Shown piece by piece: positions 39,195 through 50,900 of a stretch of 64,000 nucleotides of DNA. Both the position numbers and the translations under genes were made by a program. This stretch comes from Lingula anatina. Its lineage: Eukaryota > Brachiopoda > Lingulata > Lingulida > Lingulidae. Position 1 is the stretch's first letter. The number at the start of each line of letters is the position of its first letter. The stretch spans positions 130,295-194,294 of the forward strand of contig NW_019775489.1 in NCBI RefSeq assembly GCF_001039355.2. Direction: 5' to 3'. The notes under the pieces are model-generated. The model did not search any database. It was not told the origin of the DNA and saw nothing but the letters and a program-made list of their open reading frames with translations.

Positions 39195-41150
39195 ATAAAG
39201 GTTGAAACCAATTATTCTAAACAAGCATCACAAGGAGAATGTTATTTTGTAATTTGCAACTTCATGTTCAGTGAGTTAAATTTTTGAATTTGACCCTAAA
39301 GTATGTTTGTTTTGAATGTGGTGTTTCTCCAAAAAACTTTCTGATTCACACATTGTTTGTTTTGAATGTGGTGTTTCTCCAAAAAAACTTTCTGATTTAT
39401 ACATATACTTGTATCCTATTGGTTAAGGACTATTGTTATATCTTTGTTTTGATATTCAAGCTTTTTTTAAAAAAATGTGAGACATGTTTGTATATACTGT
39501 CCATACTCCTATAATAAACAATGGGTCAGAAGAATGAATTCTGTGCTTTTGAATGAAGAAAAAAAAAAACATCTGTTGTACAGAAGTTGGAATACCATCT
39601 AGAATGGAAAAATGCTGTTGCCTTGGTTATTAAAAATTAATAGTAGTTTTAAATATATTAGTTTGAAGGACTGATGTATCAATGGGAATACATAAATATC
39701 TAAGTATCATTTAGCATGTGTAAAATTAAGATGTATATGAACAGGCATAAGACTGTGATGAAAGTATGTGAATTACATTGGTTTTTGACAAGGTTGACAA
39801 ATAATTTGCAAAAGAATGCCTTTTAAATGCCTATAATAGAAATTTGATGTTTGTATAGGATGTGTCCAAAACAGTAAAAAATTTAATATTGAGATGTTGA
39901 ACTTTTATATAATAGTTGAAAGTTACAAAGTTGCAGTTTTTGATGTTGAATTTTTATATTTAAATAATAAAGTTCCAAGGTTGCTAGAAAGGTACGAGGT
40001 AAGTTGGCAATGTAACTTTTGATAACTTACAATGCTGTATATATTTTTGGTCTTGTACATATATGAAAATGGGCATAAGAATATGATAAAAGTATATGTA
40101 TGACATCTATTATGTATATTGAATGACTATTTGACAATGTTGGCACAAATAACTGGTACACAATATGTTAGAAAAGCATCAGTTGCTTTAATGTGTAGTG
40201 TTCGTACCCTCAAGGCATAGCTGAAAGGGGCTTTCTGTTGATTTGAATGTAGCAAATAAAGTAATTGATATCGTGTGTGGAATCCTGCATAAATTCCACA
40301 TTGTGTAGACATTGTTAATCAACATGTTATTACCTAATTTGCGGCTAACCTGTATACATAAATATTATTTTCTGTAGAGGCCCATAGGTAGGCCTATGCC
40401 TGGGACAGATACATATCACCTGTTAATATTGCACAACAAATAGTACGTAAATAAGTAGCAGCCACATGTACACATAGATTCCCTGTAGATAATCTGTGTA
40501 TAACTTGAAGCTTGTCCATAATAAAGACACTTTTTGATCTGAGACTGAAGATGTGAGGTGTTCTGTTATGCTTCTCTGTGCACGTAAAGTGGAAGACTGA
40601 GTCGAATTTGGAGTCATGACGGAGCCCATAGATTAGTTTATTCGTTAATGGAAATTGATACACTGAAATTCAGTACAGTTATAAATTAAAGTTAAAGTTA
40701 TTTTATACGGTTCACAACAGTGTGCTAGAAATTTGGGGATTTATAGTTAAAGATGTTAATCTTCTCATCAGTTACAGAATAAAAATAATGCATCAGAGTC
40801 CCTTTTTTTTTACTCAATATGACCCTTACTGTACTTGGTACCCCTGATTGTGAAACAGCAAATAGTGCAGGCATATTGTAACGATGATGAACTTGTAGCC
40901 CTGAGATTCCATAAAATGGGAAACAACTCGCTGCTGATATCACTTGATAACAGGAAGTTATGTAATGTAATTAAAATGATTCATTAACTGTAATTGGAGG
41001 CCAATTTACGGTTATTTTAATTAATTGAAATGGACTTTGAGATCTGTTGTACTTATAATTGCCATTAAGGACACCATTATTTGGGCGGCTGAATTTTATT
41101 AGTTGACGAACTGAAGAATGCCTTAATTTTACTCACAATCAAATATGGCA
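39195..41150. other. Non-coding interior of Harbinger element
   Basis: Lies inside the large intron of the MADF gene. It has an imperfect tandem duplication of about 57 bp at 39300-39405 (tttgttttgaatgtggtgtt twice) and AATAAA-like signals near 39510, which may end the transposase transcript. No further gene seen. Confidence 0.5.
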
Positions 41151-41336
41151 CACGCCCATATAAAAGGAGTGTAACAGTAGCATGCGGCAGTCAGATACTT
41201 CCAGTATCAGGCTCACCACACCTCTCAGTGGCGAAGCTCTGTAGTTACTAGAGGATTCTCTCGACCTGCACGGTAGTACGCCGATGAGGCTAACCGAGGT
41301 GTGCTACTTTCAGCCTGGATTTTATTCAGATTTTAC

Positions 41337-41660
41337 TTTCAGCTGAGACGACCCGCCAGCCGAGAGGACTTTTTCGTCGGGAATTCCAGCTGAGCCGAGC
41401 CTCCAGCCGAGAAGACCTTCCTGCCGGGGATTCCAGCTGAGCCAGGCCTCCAGCCGAGAAGACCTTCCTGCCGGGGATTCCAGCTGAGCCAGGCCTCCAG
41501 CCGAGAAGACCTTCCTGCCGGGGATTACAGCTGAGATGGGTTTCCAGCAGAGACAATCTTCCTGCCGGGGATCTCAGCCAGCTGAGACTACTGTCCTGCC
41601 AGGTTCCTATCCGAGACGACCTGCCAGCCAGCCGGGTTCCTAGCTGAGACAGCCAGGTAT
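41337..41660 (+). repeat. 47-bp minisatellite
   Basis: At least three near-identical 47-bp units (ccagccgagaagaccttcct, then gccggggattccagctgagc) at about 41408-41548, with diverged units on both sides (gagccgagcct, gagatgggtttccagcagag). GC-rich in an AT-rich setting. It lies inside the Harbinger element. Confidence 0.85.
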
Positions 41661-42657
41661 GCAGTAGATACAGCCGAGCACAGACAGTGGTGATCCAGCT
41701 TTTTCTGAGGGCCGAGTTAAGTCACCGTGCCCATAAATACAGAGAGCCGGACTTGTATTTTTATAGGGAGAGACACTAGGGAGAGCACGCTACAATATTA
41801 TATAATTGTGTTTATATTATTATACATAAGGAAGAATCTACTTACATTGTCCAGATAAGATATTGATGGCCTAATTGAAATGTACTGTTCAAGAAATCCA
41901 TCTTGTCTTTTTGGCTTCTTCACTAGGCTTTGGCTTCTTTGCCTTTGTGTAGCTGTTACGAAGGGATCTGATTTTGGCTTTCACCAAAGAAGCTGAAATT
42001 GTAAATAGTATAACATTTAGCAAAAAAAAAAAAAAAAAATTTAGAGGGGCAGGTAGGCCTAAAAAGGTGTCAGTTCAGGAAAATCCTCTTTTTTAAATAG
42101 TTTATATTTTTTATAGGCCTATCTTTTTAAAATTTAAACAGTTTGACATTAAAATGCTTGAAAATCATTCATTGTTTTACATGCACGCTGAGGCTATGCC
42201 TAATGCATTGAACGAGAGCGTGATTGAATTTTAATTTTTATTCAAACAACAAGAACTTGAAAAAGACAACAGACATGCTGAAGCCTAGCAATTTCCTCAC
42301 CGGTTTGTTCCAGTTGATTTGCTATCTTTTCAATGGCAAGGTCACGTTTATCTTTATCTTTAAAGTCTGAAGATCTTATGTCATACAAGCATGGATGTTC
42401 TTGCCATATATCAACAAACTTGTCTTCCAATATGGCCTCAGACACGACCTCATTGGGGGCTGCCATTTTTGTCTGTTTCCAGCTACCAGCACATGCGCAC
42501 TGTTGGCATGGCGTGAGCAATCGGTGCTTGCACCCCGCACACGCTGAGACATTTGCCTCAAGAGACCAAAAAAATCAAACACGTGAGAAATTTTGCTCAG
42601 CCGCGCGAGAGGCAAAAATCTCACCAAAATACCCCCGCACACGATGAGAAAACATCG

Positions 42658-42705
42658 CAGCGCAAGTGGCGCGCGCCAAATGCTCACCGTGTGCGGGCCC
42701 CTTTA
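42658..42705 (-). repeat. Harbinger right TIR with TTA target duplication
   Basis: 45-bp TIR ending gcgggcccct at 42702, then TTA at 42703-42705. Confidence 0.95.
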
Positions 42706-42856
42706 TTATCCGTGGACGGCGCGTTAAGTGATGACGTCATTGCAAAATAACACAAAGATGTTACTGCAGTCGGTCTTAGGGTTTATGTCATAAATTGTAA
42801 CCTACTTTTACCGGAACACTTTACAGTAATCCGACCTTGACACTTTGGCAGCATGT

Positions 42857-43690
42857 ATGATTAAGTCCAGCGACATGTATGACGCTGACATTAAAAACGT
42901 GACTGGGAGGCTGCTGTCAAGGGCCAATGAACTCTGGCAGCGTGTAGCCAGTAGTGACAACAGGACTACTCCTACTAAAACTAACTTTGCTACTGACATA
43001 TCCACATCCAGTTCCAGTCGGTCAAGTGACAGTGCAAGCACTTTTTGGAAGTTCGCACCGAGTAGAGCAGAATCAAAGTCAAACTTGAAGATAGAGTCAG
43101 ATTCGAACTCGAGGGTAAGCCAATTTCTATCAATCAATCATGTCTGCTGACTTAAAAACTTTTTTATTTAAAGAACAATTATGTTGTCAGTTTAAAGCCA
43201 TTGCCCATCATTACCCAGTACTATGTAGCCTATATTCCAAAAAAGGAATCAAATCGACTATTGCCTAGCTAAAGGCCTAATTAACTAACTTTTAGGCCTA
43301 CTATGCTAGGCCAATAAAGCCATGAAACAAGGGCAAATAGCCATATAATAGGCCAATGCCTACCTAGCCTAGCTACATGTACATGTACTGGTACATGTGC
43401 TTATTGACTAACTAGGCCTAGGCTATTATACTTGATTTGTGATAGGCCTTACATGTATAGCCTGATTAAGGCAAGATGGGCTATTTGTAAAGTGGGCTAG
43501 TGTAGCTGAGGTATATGGTATATGTTAAAGCTTGCAGCCTTTTTCTCATGAATGAACCTGCCAACTTTTTGTAGGGTGATCAGCAGCAGCAATATGCACC
43601 AGTCCTAGGCCTATCACGACAACAACTACAGCAAAGAAGGAGGGGCAGACAGCACAATCCATATGAAAATGAAGAGCTGTGTAAGTCAGG
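42857..43690 (+). CDS. Unidentified 5' gene part, Ser-rich
   Basis: Candidate exon 1, 42857-43112, starts MIKSSDMYDADIKNVTGRLL and is Ser/Asp-rich (TDISTSSSSRSSDSASTFW). A GT donor (ggtaagcc) follows at about 43113. Candidate exon 2, about 43575-43680, reads GDQQQQYAPVLGLSRQQLQQ, then HNPYENEELC, followed by gtaagt. No domain is recognised. It could be the start of a host gene disrupted by the retroelement at 44.2 kb, or an element ORF. Codon usage is unremarkable and no downstream exon could be linked. Confidence 0.35.
43200..43450. repeat. TAGGCCTA-rich stretch
   Basis: Many copies of the self-complementary word taggccta / aggcctat (for example ttttaggcctactatgctag, actaggcctaggct). The same word is scattered at 3900, 14200 and 40390. 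Confidence 0.5.
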
Positions 43691-43785
43691 TAAGAAAATA
43701 TGAATAATGTATTACTCATTTCGATTGCATATACTTTTATTACTTTTATTCCAAACTGGAATTACCACACATCTGCTTAGACCTA

Positions 43786-43787
<2 letters not shown>

Positions 43788-43826
<39 letters not shown>
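43788..43826. repeat. (AT)n microsatellite
   Basis: About 19 AT units followed by a T run. It lies between candidate exon 2 of the unknown gene and the retroelement. Confidence 0.9.
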
Positions 43827-43834
<8 letters not shown>

Positions 43835-44199
43835 TCAGAAAAGTGAAAACATTCACAAAAACAATAATTGTCCTTAATGAAATACATGTAGATTGTAGTC
43901 CAACAGGTGAATATAGGGAAGTTTGGCGTAGACAAACGATGTTTTATGGCAACGGTTAACTTAATTGATTTCATGGGCCGTTGCGAACTTTCATTAGCGG
44001 GGGGAAACGGCATCTGGTATTACCAGGTTAGGAGCGTAAACAAGGTATTGGCATCTGGAATTCACTGTATTAAGCTCCTTGATAAGCTCCATGATAAGTT
44101 CTGAAAGAGAAATCTGTACACAGCGAAATGTCCGTAATACATCCTCTACATAATTATTAAAGGTGGGAAATTTTAAAAAGGGCCAAAGAAGACTGAAAA

Positions 44200-46030
44200 A
44201 TGTTTAGCCCCAGTGTCCCCACTTCCCTCAACTTCTAGACACCAGACTAAATCTATCCCTTTGCACGCCCAGGTAGACACTAAACTTAAAGATAAGATTT
44301 GGGGGAATCAGTTTATTGAGTTGGTGCTTCTTTTACAAGACCAATTGACTTTGTTGCCCCAACCCGGCAATCCCCTCCCCTTAGCCATGGAGACACATAA
44401 TGGCCAGTTAACTCTGGTAGTTTCTCAAGGTTAAAAACCTCAGATCTCTTCCCTCAGTGTGTGGTCCACCGCTTTCCATACTTTTATGTCTGTTTACACA
44501 TTGAAGTATCCTCACGAGTTTCCTAATTTGTTGAAATATGCAGAGGGCATTAAAGTTTTGGCGGGTCTTAGGGGGGACTGGCTGGCGTACGACCGCACAT
44601 TCAGAAGTAACAAGGAGAGGTCAGGTGACCCCTGGCAAGATGTTAATTGGGACTTGTGGAATAGGGCACTTCTCAACTCCTGCCCCCAATTTAGCCCTCA
44701 ACACCGCCCCAGAGCCTTAAATAAATACTCAAAGCACAGGCAGCCCTTTCGTAAGTATTTCCCAGCAGGGGTATGCTTCAAGTTTCATTCAGGAGGGACC
44801 TGCTCTGGGAACTGTGGTTATGACCACAGATGCTATGTCTGTTCAGGTTCCCACTCAGCCACAAAATGCAGGGCTAACACTAACCGTCAAGATGGCGGAC
44901 TACCCTCTCGCCCAGTCAACTCTGCCCTCCCAGCTAGAACCACCAAGACCCCCACCTCAAACTCACAAAGTTCTCAAAACGCCAGTAGACCCTAATAAAC
45001 TGAATAGTTATTTGTCTGGCTACCCTGCATTGTTAAGACGTAAGTTAGTGGCCAGTTTTAGAGTAGGTTTTAGGCTAGGCCACATTCAATATTCTTCTTC
45101 TGCTCGTAATCATAGGTCCGCCTTGGACAGGCCCGAAGTCATGGACCAAAAATTGTCTTCCGAACTTAATCTAGGTAGATTAGCTGGTCCTTTCAATTCA
45201 AAACCTTTTTCCCATTTGGCCATATCGCCCATAGGTCTACATCCAAAGAAAGATCCTGGCAAATTCAGACTCATTCATGACCTGTCTTTTCCCCGAGGGT
45301 CAATCGGTCAATGATGGTATTGATAAAGAATTTTCCTCGGTGCAGTACCACAATATAGAGAAAGCAATAGAACTTATCAATAAGTCTGGTCGATCTTCAT
45401 GGCTGGCTAAGATGGATGTAGAATTGGCTTTTAGAATTCTCATGGTCCACCCCGCTGATCAACACTTGCTTGGTTTCACGTGGGGAGGTCAGTTTTACTT
45501 TGACACTCATCTGCCAATGGGTTGCTGCTCCTCATGTAAGATATTTGAGATGTTTAGCACTTCCCTCCAATGGATTGCAGAAACGAAACTTAAGGCTCAT
45601 TCTATGGTTCATATCCTTGACGATTTTCTTTTTATAGCCCCCACCTTTGAGAAATGTCAAAAGGATCTTAATAATTTTTTGTCGTTCTGTCAGGACATAG
45701 GTGTGCCTATTGCAGCTGAGAAGACTTACAGCCCCAGTAAAGTGCTGCCATTTGCAGGCATTGAACTGGACACTGAACTGATGGAAGCTCGACTCCCTGA
45801 GGATAAGGTTTCCAAATGCAGGTCCCTTATACATGATTTTCTTGGTCGGTCTAAGGTTACCCTGAATCAATTACAGTCTCTCATAGGGCTTCTTAATTTC
45901 ACGTGTTCAGTAATTTTACCAGACAGGGCTTTTCTCCGCAGATAGACATAAAAGGACTTGTCTTATCAAAAACCACTTGTGGAAAGAAAAAGTGAAGCTG
46001 CCATGTGGTGGATCAAAAGACGATTTACAA
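44200..46030 (+). pseudogene. DIRS/Ngaro-like retroelement remnant: gag and RT
   Basis: The gag-like part 44213-44995 is broken by one stop near 44431: KLKDKIWGNQFIEL, YTLKYPHEFPNLLKYAEGIK, DWLAYDRTFR, and a cysteine-rich end CFKFHSGGTC then CYVCSGSHSATKC. The RT, 45000-45945, is broken by a frameshift near 45300: IGLHPKKDPGKFRLIHDLSF, WLAKMDVELAFRI, catalytic HILDDFLFIAP, FAGIELDTELMEARLPEDK. The frame stops after DRAFLRR, before RNase H. The RT type (LDDFL, with EARLP) is that of tyrosine-recombinase elements, but no recombinase follows here. The 3' part is replaced by a piggyBac insertion. Confidence 0.65.
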
Positions 46031-46054
46031 GAAGTATTGTTAACTCATTGTCCC

Positions 46055-46210
46055 CTACCGCCGTCATTTGCCGTCAATGTTTTCCAGTTTCTATCCCGAG
46101 CATCGTCATTTGACGTCGTAATATTAATAGTACCCCTTCCCGACTGCCATCGTATGACGGCATCCAATATGGCGCCCCCCTTGCCTAGCGACTTCATATG
46201 ACGGCATGAG
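46055..46210 (+). promoter_or_regulatory. Repeated gtcat/gacggca motifs upstream of piggyBac ORF
   Basis: Four related words in 150 bp: cgtcatttgccgtcaatg (46061), cgtcatttgacgtcgt (46104), cgtatgacggcatc (46150) and catatgacggcat (46194), some in inverted orientation. Subterminal repeats of a DNA transposon, probably transposase-binding sites, are the simplest reading. The outer end may be the TTAA at about 46029-46032. Confidence 0.4.
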
Positions 46211-46340
46211 AAAGAAACTACGATTGATAAGTTTTAAATAGCTTGTTTTGTGATTGGTTGTTGGTTTTCTTTTAGCCAATAAAAATTAGAATACCAAAGT
46301 ACATAATGTAAACATTATACGGGCCGCGGGAGATACGCAC

Positions 46341-48581
46341 ATGGAGGAAATACGAAGAATTTTTGAGGAGAGCTCCGGGTCTGAATTTTCTGGATTTAAT
46401 AGTGAAAGCGAGTCTGACAGCGATGATTATAGCGATATTTCTTTGAATAACACCACAAATACAGAGTCTTTTGATGAAATAGATAACAGTAGTGAAGATT
46501 TTAGAAGAAATCAATAGGAAAACGATCTAGTAGGGGTGGATAAAGAGCCTTTCTGTGGCGAGGAGCCTGGATGCACACACGAACTGACAGGTGACAAAGA
46601 TGAACTAGATTTTTTTAAACTGTTTTTCTCTGATGAGATACTGAATATTTTGGTTGAAAATACCAATTTATATGCAGCATATAAAGGCGCCAATGACTCC
46701 AAGTGGAGAGAAATAACACTGCCGGAACTAAAAGCATGGCTTGGGATCAGGGTTGCCATGAGTATCTTGTACCTGCCACGCTACGACCAGTACTGGTCAA
46801 ATGATTACCTTTTAGGTAATCTTTTCATATCAACAGTGATGACCAGGACAGGTTTGACAAGATTCAGCAGTATTTTCATGCAAACAAAACATGGGGGGGG
46901 GGGGGGGGGGGGATCCCCCGGAAAAGGGGGAACCCGGCCAACAAANTGGCGAGGAGCCTGGATGCACACATGAACTGACAGGTGATAAAGATGAACTAGA
47001 TTTTTTTAAACTGTTTTTCTCTGATGAGATACTGAATATTTTGGTTGAAAATACCAATTTATATGCAGCATACAAAGGTGCCAATGACTCTAAGTGGAGA
47101 GAAATAACACTGCCCGAACTTAAAGCATGGCTTGGCATCAGGGTTGCCATGAGTATCTTGTACCTGCCACGCTATGACCAGTACTGGTCAAATGATTACC
47201 TTTTAGGTAATCTTTTCATACCAACAGTGATGACCAGGGACAGGTTTGACAAGATTCAGCAATATTTTCATGCAAACAAAACATGGGGGAGAGATCTCCC
47301 AGACAGAGGGGAACCTGGCCATGACAGACTGTTGCATGTTAGGCCCATCCTTGACATATTAAATCAAAAATGCCTTCAAAATTATAATCCACACCAAAAC
47401 ACCAGTGTGGATGAAGGTATGATTGCATTCAGGGGACGACTAGGCTTTCGCCAATATTTACCAGCCAAGCCTACAAAATATGGGATAAAAGTTTGGGTGA
47501 GAGCAGACCCTGAAAATGGTTACCTAAATGAATTCCAGGTAAGTTTAATCTAGTATTTTGATCACACAGTTAGTTTAAATAATTACTAGTATGCTTGCAA
47601 AACTTAATAAGTGCTATGGGTGTTTTAATTTTCTTTTTTTTTTTGAGAATAGAAACAAGACTATGATGTTCCAAGTGAGTGCAAGTTTATTATTATTATT
47701 TATTATAATTTTTTTTTTTTACAGATTTACACTGGTAGACAAGGAAATCGAGGTCAGCCCGAGATTGGTTTAGGTGCCAGAGTTGTACTAGACCTCTGAA
47801 AACATCAGTGGCGTCAACCATATTGTTAATATGGACAATTATTTCTCTAGTCCACAGTTATTTGAAGAGTTGCTGGATATGAATATCTATGCCAGGGGGA
47901 CAGTGAGGTCCAACAGGAGGGGTTATCCCAGCAACCTTCTTCCAAATAACTGCGTTAAGGTTCAAGGGGAGAACAGAATGGTACAGAAAGGAGAAATGAT
48001 AGCAGTGGCATGGAAGAACGAAAGTTATACATTTCCTTTCCACTGCAGAGGATCCAGCATCTGCAATTGGCTACACAAACAGAAAGCAGAAAACTCGAGA
48101 AATTCTGCGAGTTTCTTGTCCGGTGACAGTCTCAGAGTATAATGCCTACATGAATGAAGTGGACAGGGCAGATCAACTACAAAATGAGTACTGCACCTAC
48201 AGAACCTCAAAGAAATGGTTGCTCTATGTTTTCTGGTTTTTGTTTGATGTAGCCAAATGCAATGCCTTCATCTGTATGAAAGAGTCACAGAACCACATCC
48301 TTCAATCAAAATCTGGAAGGGTTTTGCCTCGTACTCTGATGGATTTTACCATGAATTTATCCAAGAGGCTCATCGGAACATATCGCAACGGTCGGAAGAG
48401 AAAACTTACCTCAAATGTAGACCCCCAGGGCACAAGTCAGTTACCTCGGAAAACTGTGAAGGCAGGTAGATGTAGGCAGTGCAGCAAAAATGGACAAAGA
48501 AGGGAGTCCAGGGTACAGTGCTCTGGTTGCAGTGTCAGCCTGTGTATTGACTGTTTTGAACCATATCATCAACATCTGTAA
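46341..48581 (+). pseudogene. piggyBac transposase (PGBD-like), disrupted
   Basis: The frame starts MEEIRRIFEESSGSEFSGFN at 46341, with a stop at 46515-46517. It continues DELDFFKLFFSDEILNILVE, ITLPELKAWLGIRVAMSILY, and after an N and repeated segment, FDKIQQYFHANKTWG, SVDEGMIAFRGRLGFRQYLP (first catalytic Asp), YGIKVWVRADPENGY. An intron (about 47540-47734) follows, then IYTGRQGNRG, MDNYFSSPQLFEELLDMNIY (second Asp) after a frameshift near 47800, and EVDRADQLQNEYCTY (third Asp region) after another near 48020. It ends in a cysteine-rich RING/PHD-like CRQCSKNG...CSGCSVSLCIDC finger. It excises and inserts at TTAA. Inactive as sequenced. Confidence 0.85.
46946..46946. other. Assembly gap (single N) inside piggyBac
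   Basis: 46550-46906 and 46950-47290 are near-identical copies of the same exon. Just before the N, 46892-46945 (a run of G, then ggatcccccggaaaaggggg) is a corrupted version of the sequence at 47285-47320. This points to a low-quality contig end overlapping the next contig. Confidence 0.85.
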
Positions 48582-50040
48582 CTGTCACCTTTATTTCACA
48601 TGTGCCAAATTAATTTTATTTTTATAATCTCTTGAACTGAACATGTAGAATGTCTTGAACTTGAACATGTAGAATGTTGGTACATGTATTGAATGCATTT
48701 TATCAAATACTAGTATTTTATTTTCTTCTATAAATTTGCGGGTAATTTGTAACTGTTCATTGCTCACTGTAAGTAGTCAGTATATACTTAAAGAAAATAT
48801 TAAATATAGTTTTTATAGTCACAGTTTTTGTAGTTATAACATATATAGTGTAGCTTTTTTGTGTCTACACAATGTACATGCTCATTAAATGCTCATGTTT
48901 TGTATCATATATTAAGTTTTCTTTTCAGTATTGATTATAAAAACAATATTTATACTTATATATTTAGAATATTGCATTTTTACTATTGTTTATCAATCCT
49001 TTGTGCCAATTATTTTATATTTGACAGTGTGTTTGTTTTAGTTATAAAAGTCAGATAACCTCAACAGTATTCATTGTGAGATTTGTGGTGCTAACTGCAT
49101 TATGAATTAGAAACTTTTATTGTTATCTGGTGCTCATGTTTGAATTATATTTTGTAGAATTTTATTTAGTCTCTACTTTGATACTTAATGATATATTCTC
49201 AACAAGTATTACATTTTACATGCATAGATTTAATAAACATTTTTTTACTTATATTCATTGTTTTGTAATACAGATCAAATACTTCAGACTTGATCTTCTT
49301 CATTCAATAAATAACAAAATCCTAAATATGTACAAGTCAACCCTGTAAAACATCAGTTCTGATCAAGGGTAAGTTACTGCCTTCGTTTATTCATTTTACG
49401 CTCTTTCATGAGCTATACGTCATTACACGGCTCTTATTAGCTACAGCACGAATAGCATGAGTTACATGAGTTTCGCTGGTTCATATGTATGAATCCCCCG
49501 TTACACACCCTTGGTAATAGATACAACTAAATACATTTTTATTTCTTTAATGACAAACTTAGGAAACAAAAAAGATGGCCTGATTAGTTATAACCTCTGA
49601 TAAAATGGTTAGTTTCTATATATTCTACAAATCAAAGCGGTTCAAACTGGCAGACTCCTAAATTATTAGCTGCCATAGACTAATTGACACAATAAGATTC
49701 TTATAGTTAGGTTTTACTCATACAGACAGTTACGAATGAATACTGCTTTTCATGGAGTACTATATGCAATTCCCTCTCTCCTTCTACCACCAAGAGTCAA
49801 GGGAAACCTTCAATATTATTATGGCTGCATCCTGCACCGGACAACATGGCGCCTCAGGATCTGCTCAACAACTCACTTTTATCTCTTTACTGCAAGGTTC
49901 TCCCCCCCCCCCCCCAATCTTAATACCATGATCTTTATTTGGGGTTGCATGCCTTTTAGTTTCATCAATATGGAAATTATGATAGCTGGTCAGTCTTGTT
50001 AGAAGATTAGAACATGAAGCCCTAAAATCACAGTACTATT
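48582..50040. other. piggyBac 3' region and unassigned DNA
   Basis: 48582-49350 is AT-rich 3' flank of the piggyBac gene. The part 49120-49340 (tatattcattgtttt, ttcattcaataaataacaa) recurs at 56170-56360, so it belongs to the element. The transposon's right end was not identified. 49400-50040 has no clear content apart from a C-run near 49905. Confidence 0.45.
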
Positions 50041-50490
50041 TTGCATTCCAGTTGTCAAAAATTTGAAACCTTAAGTTCAGCCATAGAATGGAAAGCTAAA
50101 AACAAGTTTCCGATACCTGATCCTACACTTGCTTGACGATTTCCTCATCCTGGCCCTAACCAAACAAGAATGTCAAAAACGACTCACAGGCCTTTGTCAG
50201 CTTATAGGGGTACCATTAGCCCCAGAAAAAACTACTTCCCCAGCTACTGTACTATCCTTCACAGGTATAGAACTGGATACCTCATTCCAAGAGGCCCGAC
50301 TGCCCCCAGAAAAAAATAAAAATTGCTGAGAACTAGTCCATGCCCACGTATCCAAAAAGAAAATAACACTGTATGATCTCCAATCAATCATAGGCCTTTT
50401 AAAATTTCTACTGCTTTATTATCCCGGTTGGGAGGGCCTTTTTAAGAATGAAGTACAAAGTCAACTGACCAGTTACTTTCAGAAAGGTTA
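50040..50490 (+). pseudogene. DIRS/Ngaro-like RT fragment, copy A
   Basis: Fragment with the catalytic LDDFLILALTKQECQKRL, then LIGVPLAPEKTTSPATVLSF and TGIELDTSFQEARLPPEK, ending in a stop. The same RT type occurs at 45.6 kb, and it is nearly identical to the copy at 58590-58970. Truncated on both sides. Confidence 0.65.
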
Positions 50491-50639
50491 AAAACAGTAA
50501 GAACAACATATTTGATCAACTTTTTGATCAATGTATAGTAGTAAGCCCTTTTTCTTGTAAGTATGAAAGTAGTTGATTTTTTTTTTTTTTGAAAGAGTAT
50601 GTTTAATTTTTGAAAGTTTTAATTAGCATTATAGGAACT

Positions 50640-50900
50640 GCTGCTGCTGAACCTTTAACTTCAAGATTGACACAGGATGTTATTTCTAATGCTTCTTGCT
50701 TTATTCTCATATGTGTTTTGGTTTTTCAGGTGAGGGCAGCTCTGAGAAACAGGCTGGAGAGGGATCACCTCTCTGCCTGTATAAGAATTTCAGGTTTTGG
50801 CACAAACCCTAAAGAAACAGATTTTGGACAGTTGGTGCACTCCTTTTATTTGAGGAACCCCAACAGAAAGGTATGCCAAAGAAGTATGCCAAAGATGATT
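50640..50900 (+). pseudogene. Unidentified exon fragment, hAT-C-terminal-like, copy A
   Basis: After an acceptor-like tttttcag (about 50729) the frame reads VRAALRNRLERDHLSACIRI, then SGFGTNPKETDFGQLVHSFY, to a GT at about 50870. The (K/R)xxLRNRLExDxLxAxIRI pattern is reminiscent of C-termini of hAT-like or zinc-finger transposon proteins, but I cannot name the family. Copy B is at 59160-59380. Confidence 0.35.

Larger units (their letters stand above)
37910..42466 (-). pseudogene. MADF/Myb-like accessory protein of Harbinger
   Basis: Exons on the - strand: 42466-42301 (ATG at 42466), 41992-41846 and 38320-37910, all with GT-AG borders. Exon 1 opens a MADF domain: FVDIWQEHPCLYDIRSSDFK, then KRDLAIEKIANQLEQT. 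Exon 2 continues LVKAKIRSLRNSYTKAKK, where MADF proteins have K-x-K-W-x-x-L-R. The phase of exon 2 must shift after EEAKK to reach its donor, so a frameshift is likely. Exon 3 is acidic then basic (SILDVDVADGDDDNDSDQQE; KAPNNRARKRQADEEYQLIK) and ends in a BESS-like SFEEYVIQSLAELD. It would bind the subterminal repeats and guide the transposase. The 3' end overlaps intron 2 of the convergent gene. Confidence 0.72.
35484..42702 (+). mobile_element. Complete PIF/Harbinger DNA transposon
   Basis: 7219 bp, bounded by perfect 45-bp terminal inverted repeats (35484-35528 and 42658-42702, starting aggggcccgcacacggtgag). A 3-bp TTA target duplication (35481-35483 and 42703-42705) is the Harbinger hallmark. 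It carries a + strand transposase (exons 35649-39194) and a convergent - strand MADF-domain gene (42466-37910), the two-gene set that Harbinger elements need. Subterminal copies of ccgcacacgNtgag at 42531 and 42631 probably bind the MADF/Myb-like protein. Both genes show a frameshift, so this copy is probably not autonomous. Confidence 0.92.

Noticed and set aside
39284-39405. Tandem zinc-finger-like peptide (VCFECGVSPKNF)
   Set aside because: It comes from a short non-coding tandem duplication; spacing does not fit a C2H2 finger.
41220-41320. Possible hammerhead ribozyme (cgccgatgaggctaaccgagg)
   Set aside because: The core lacks CTGATGA and a proper GAAA partner; the similarity is superficial.
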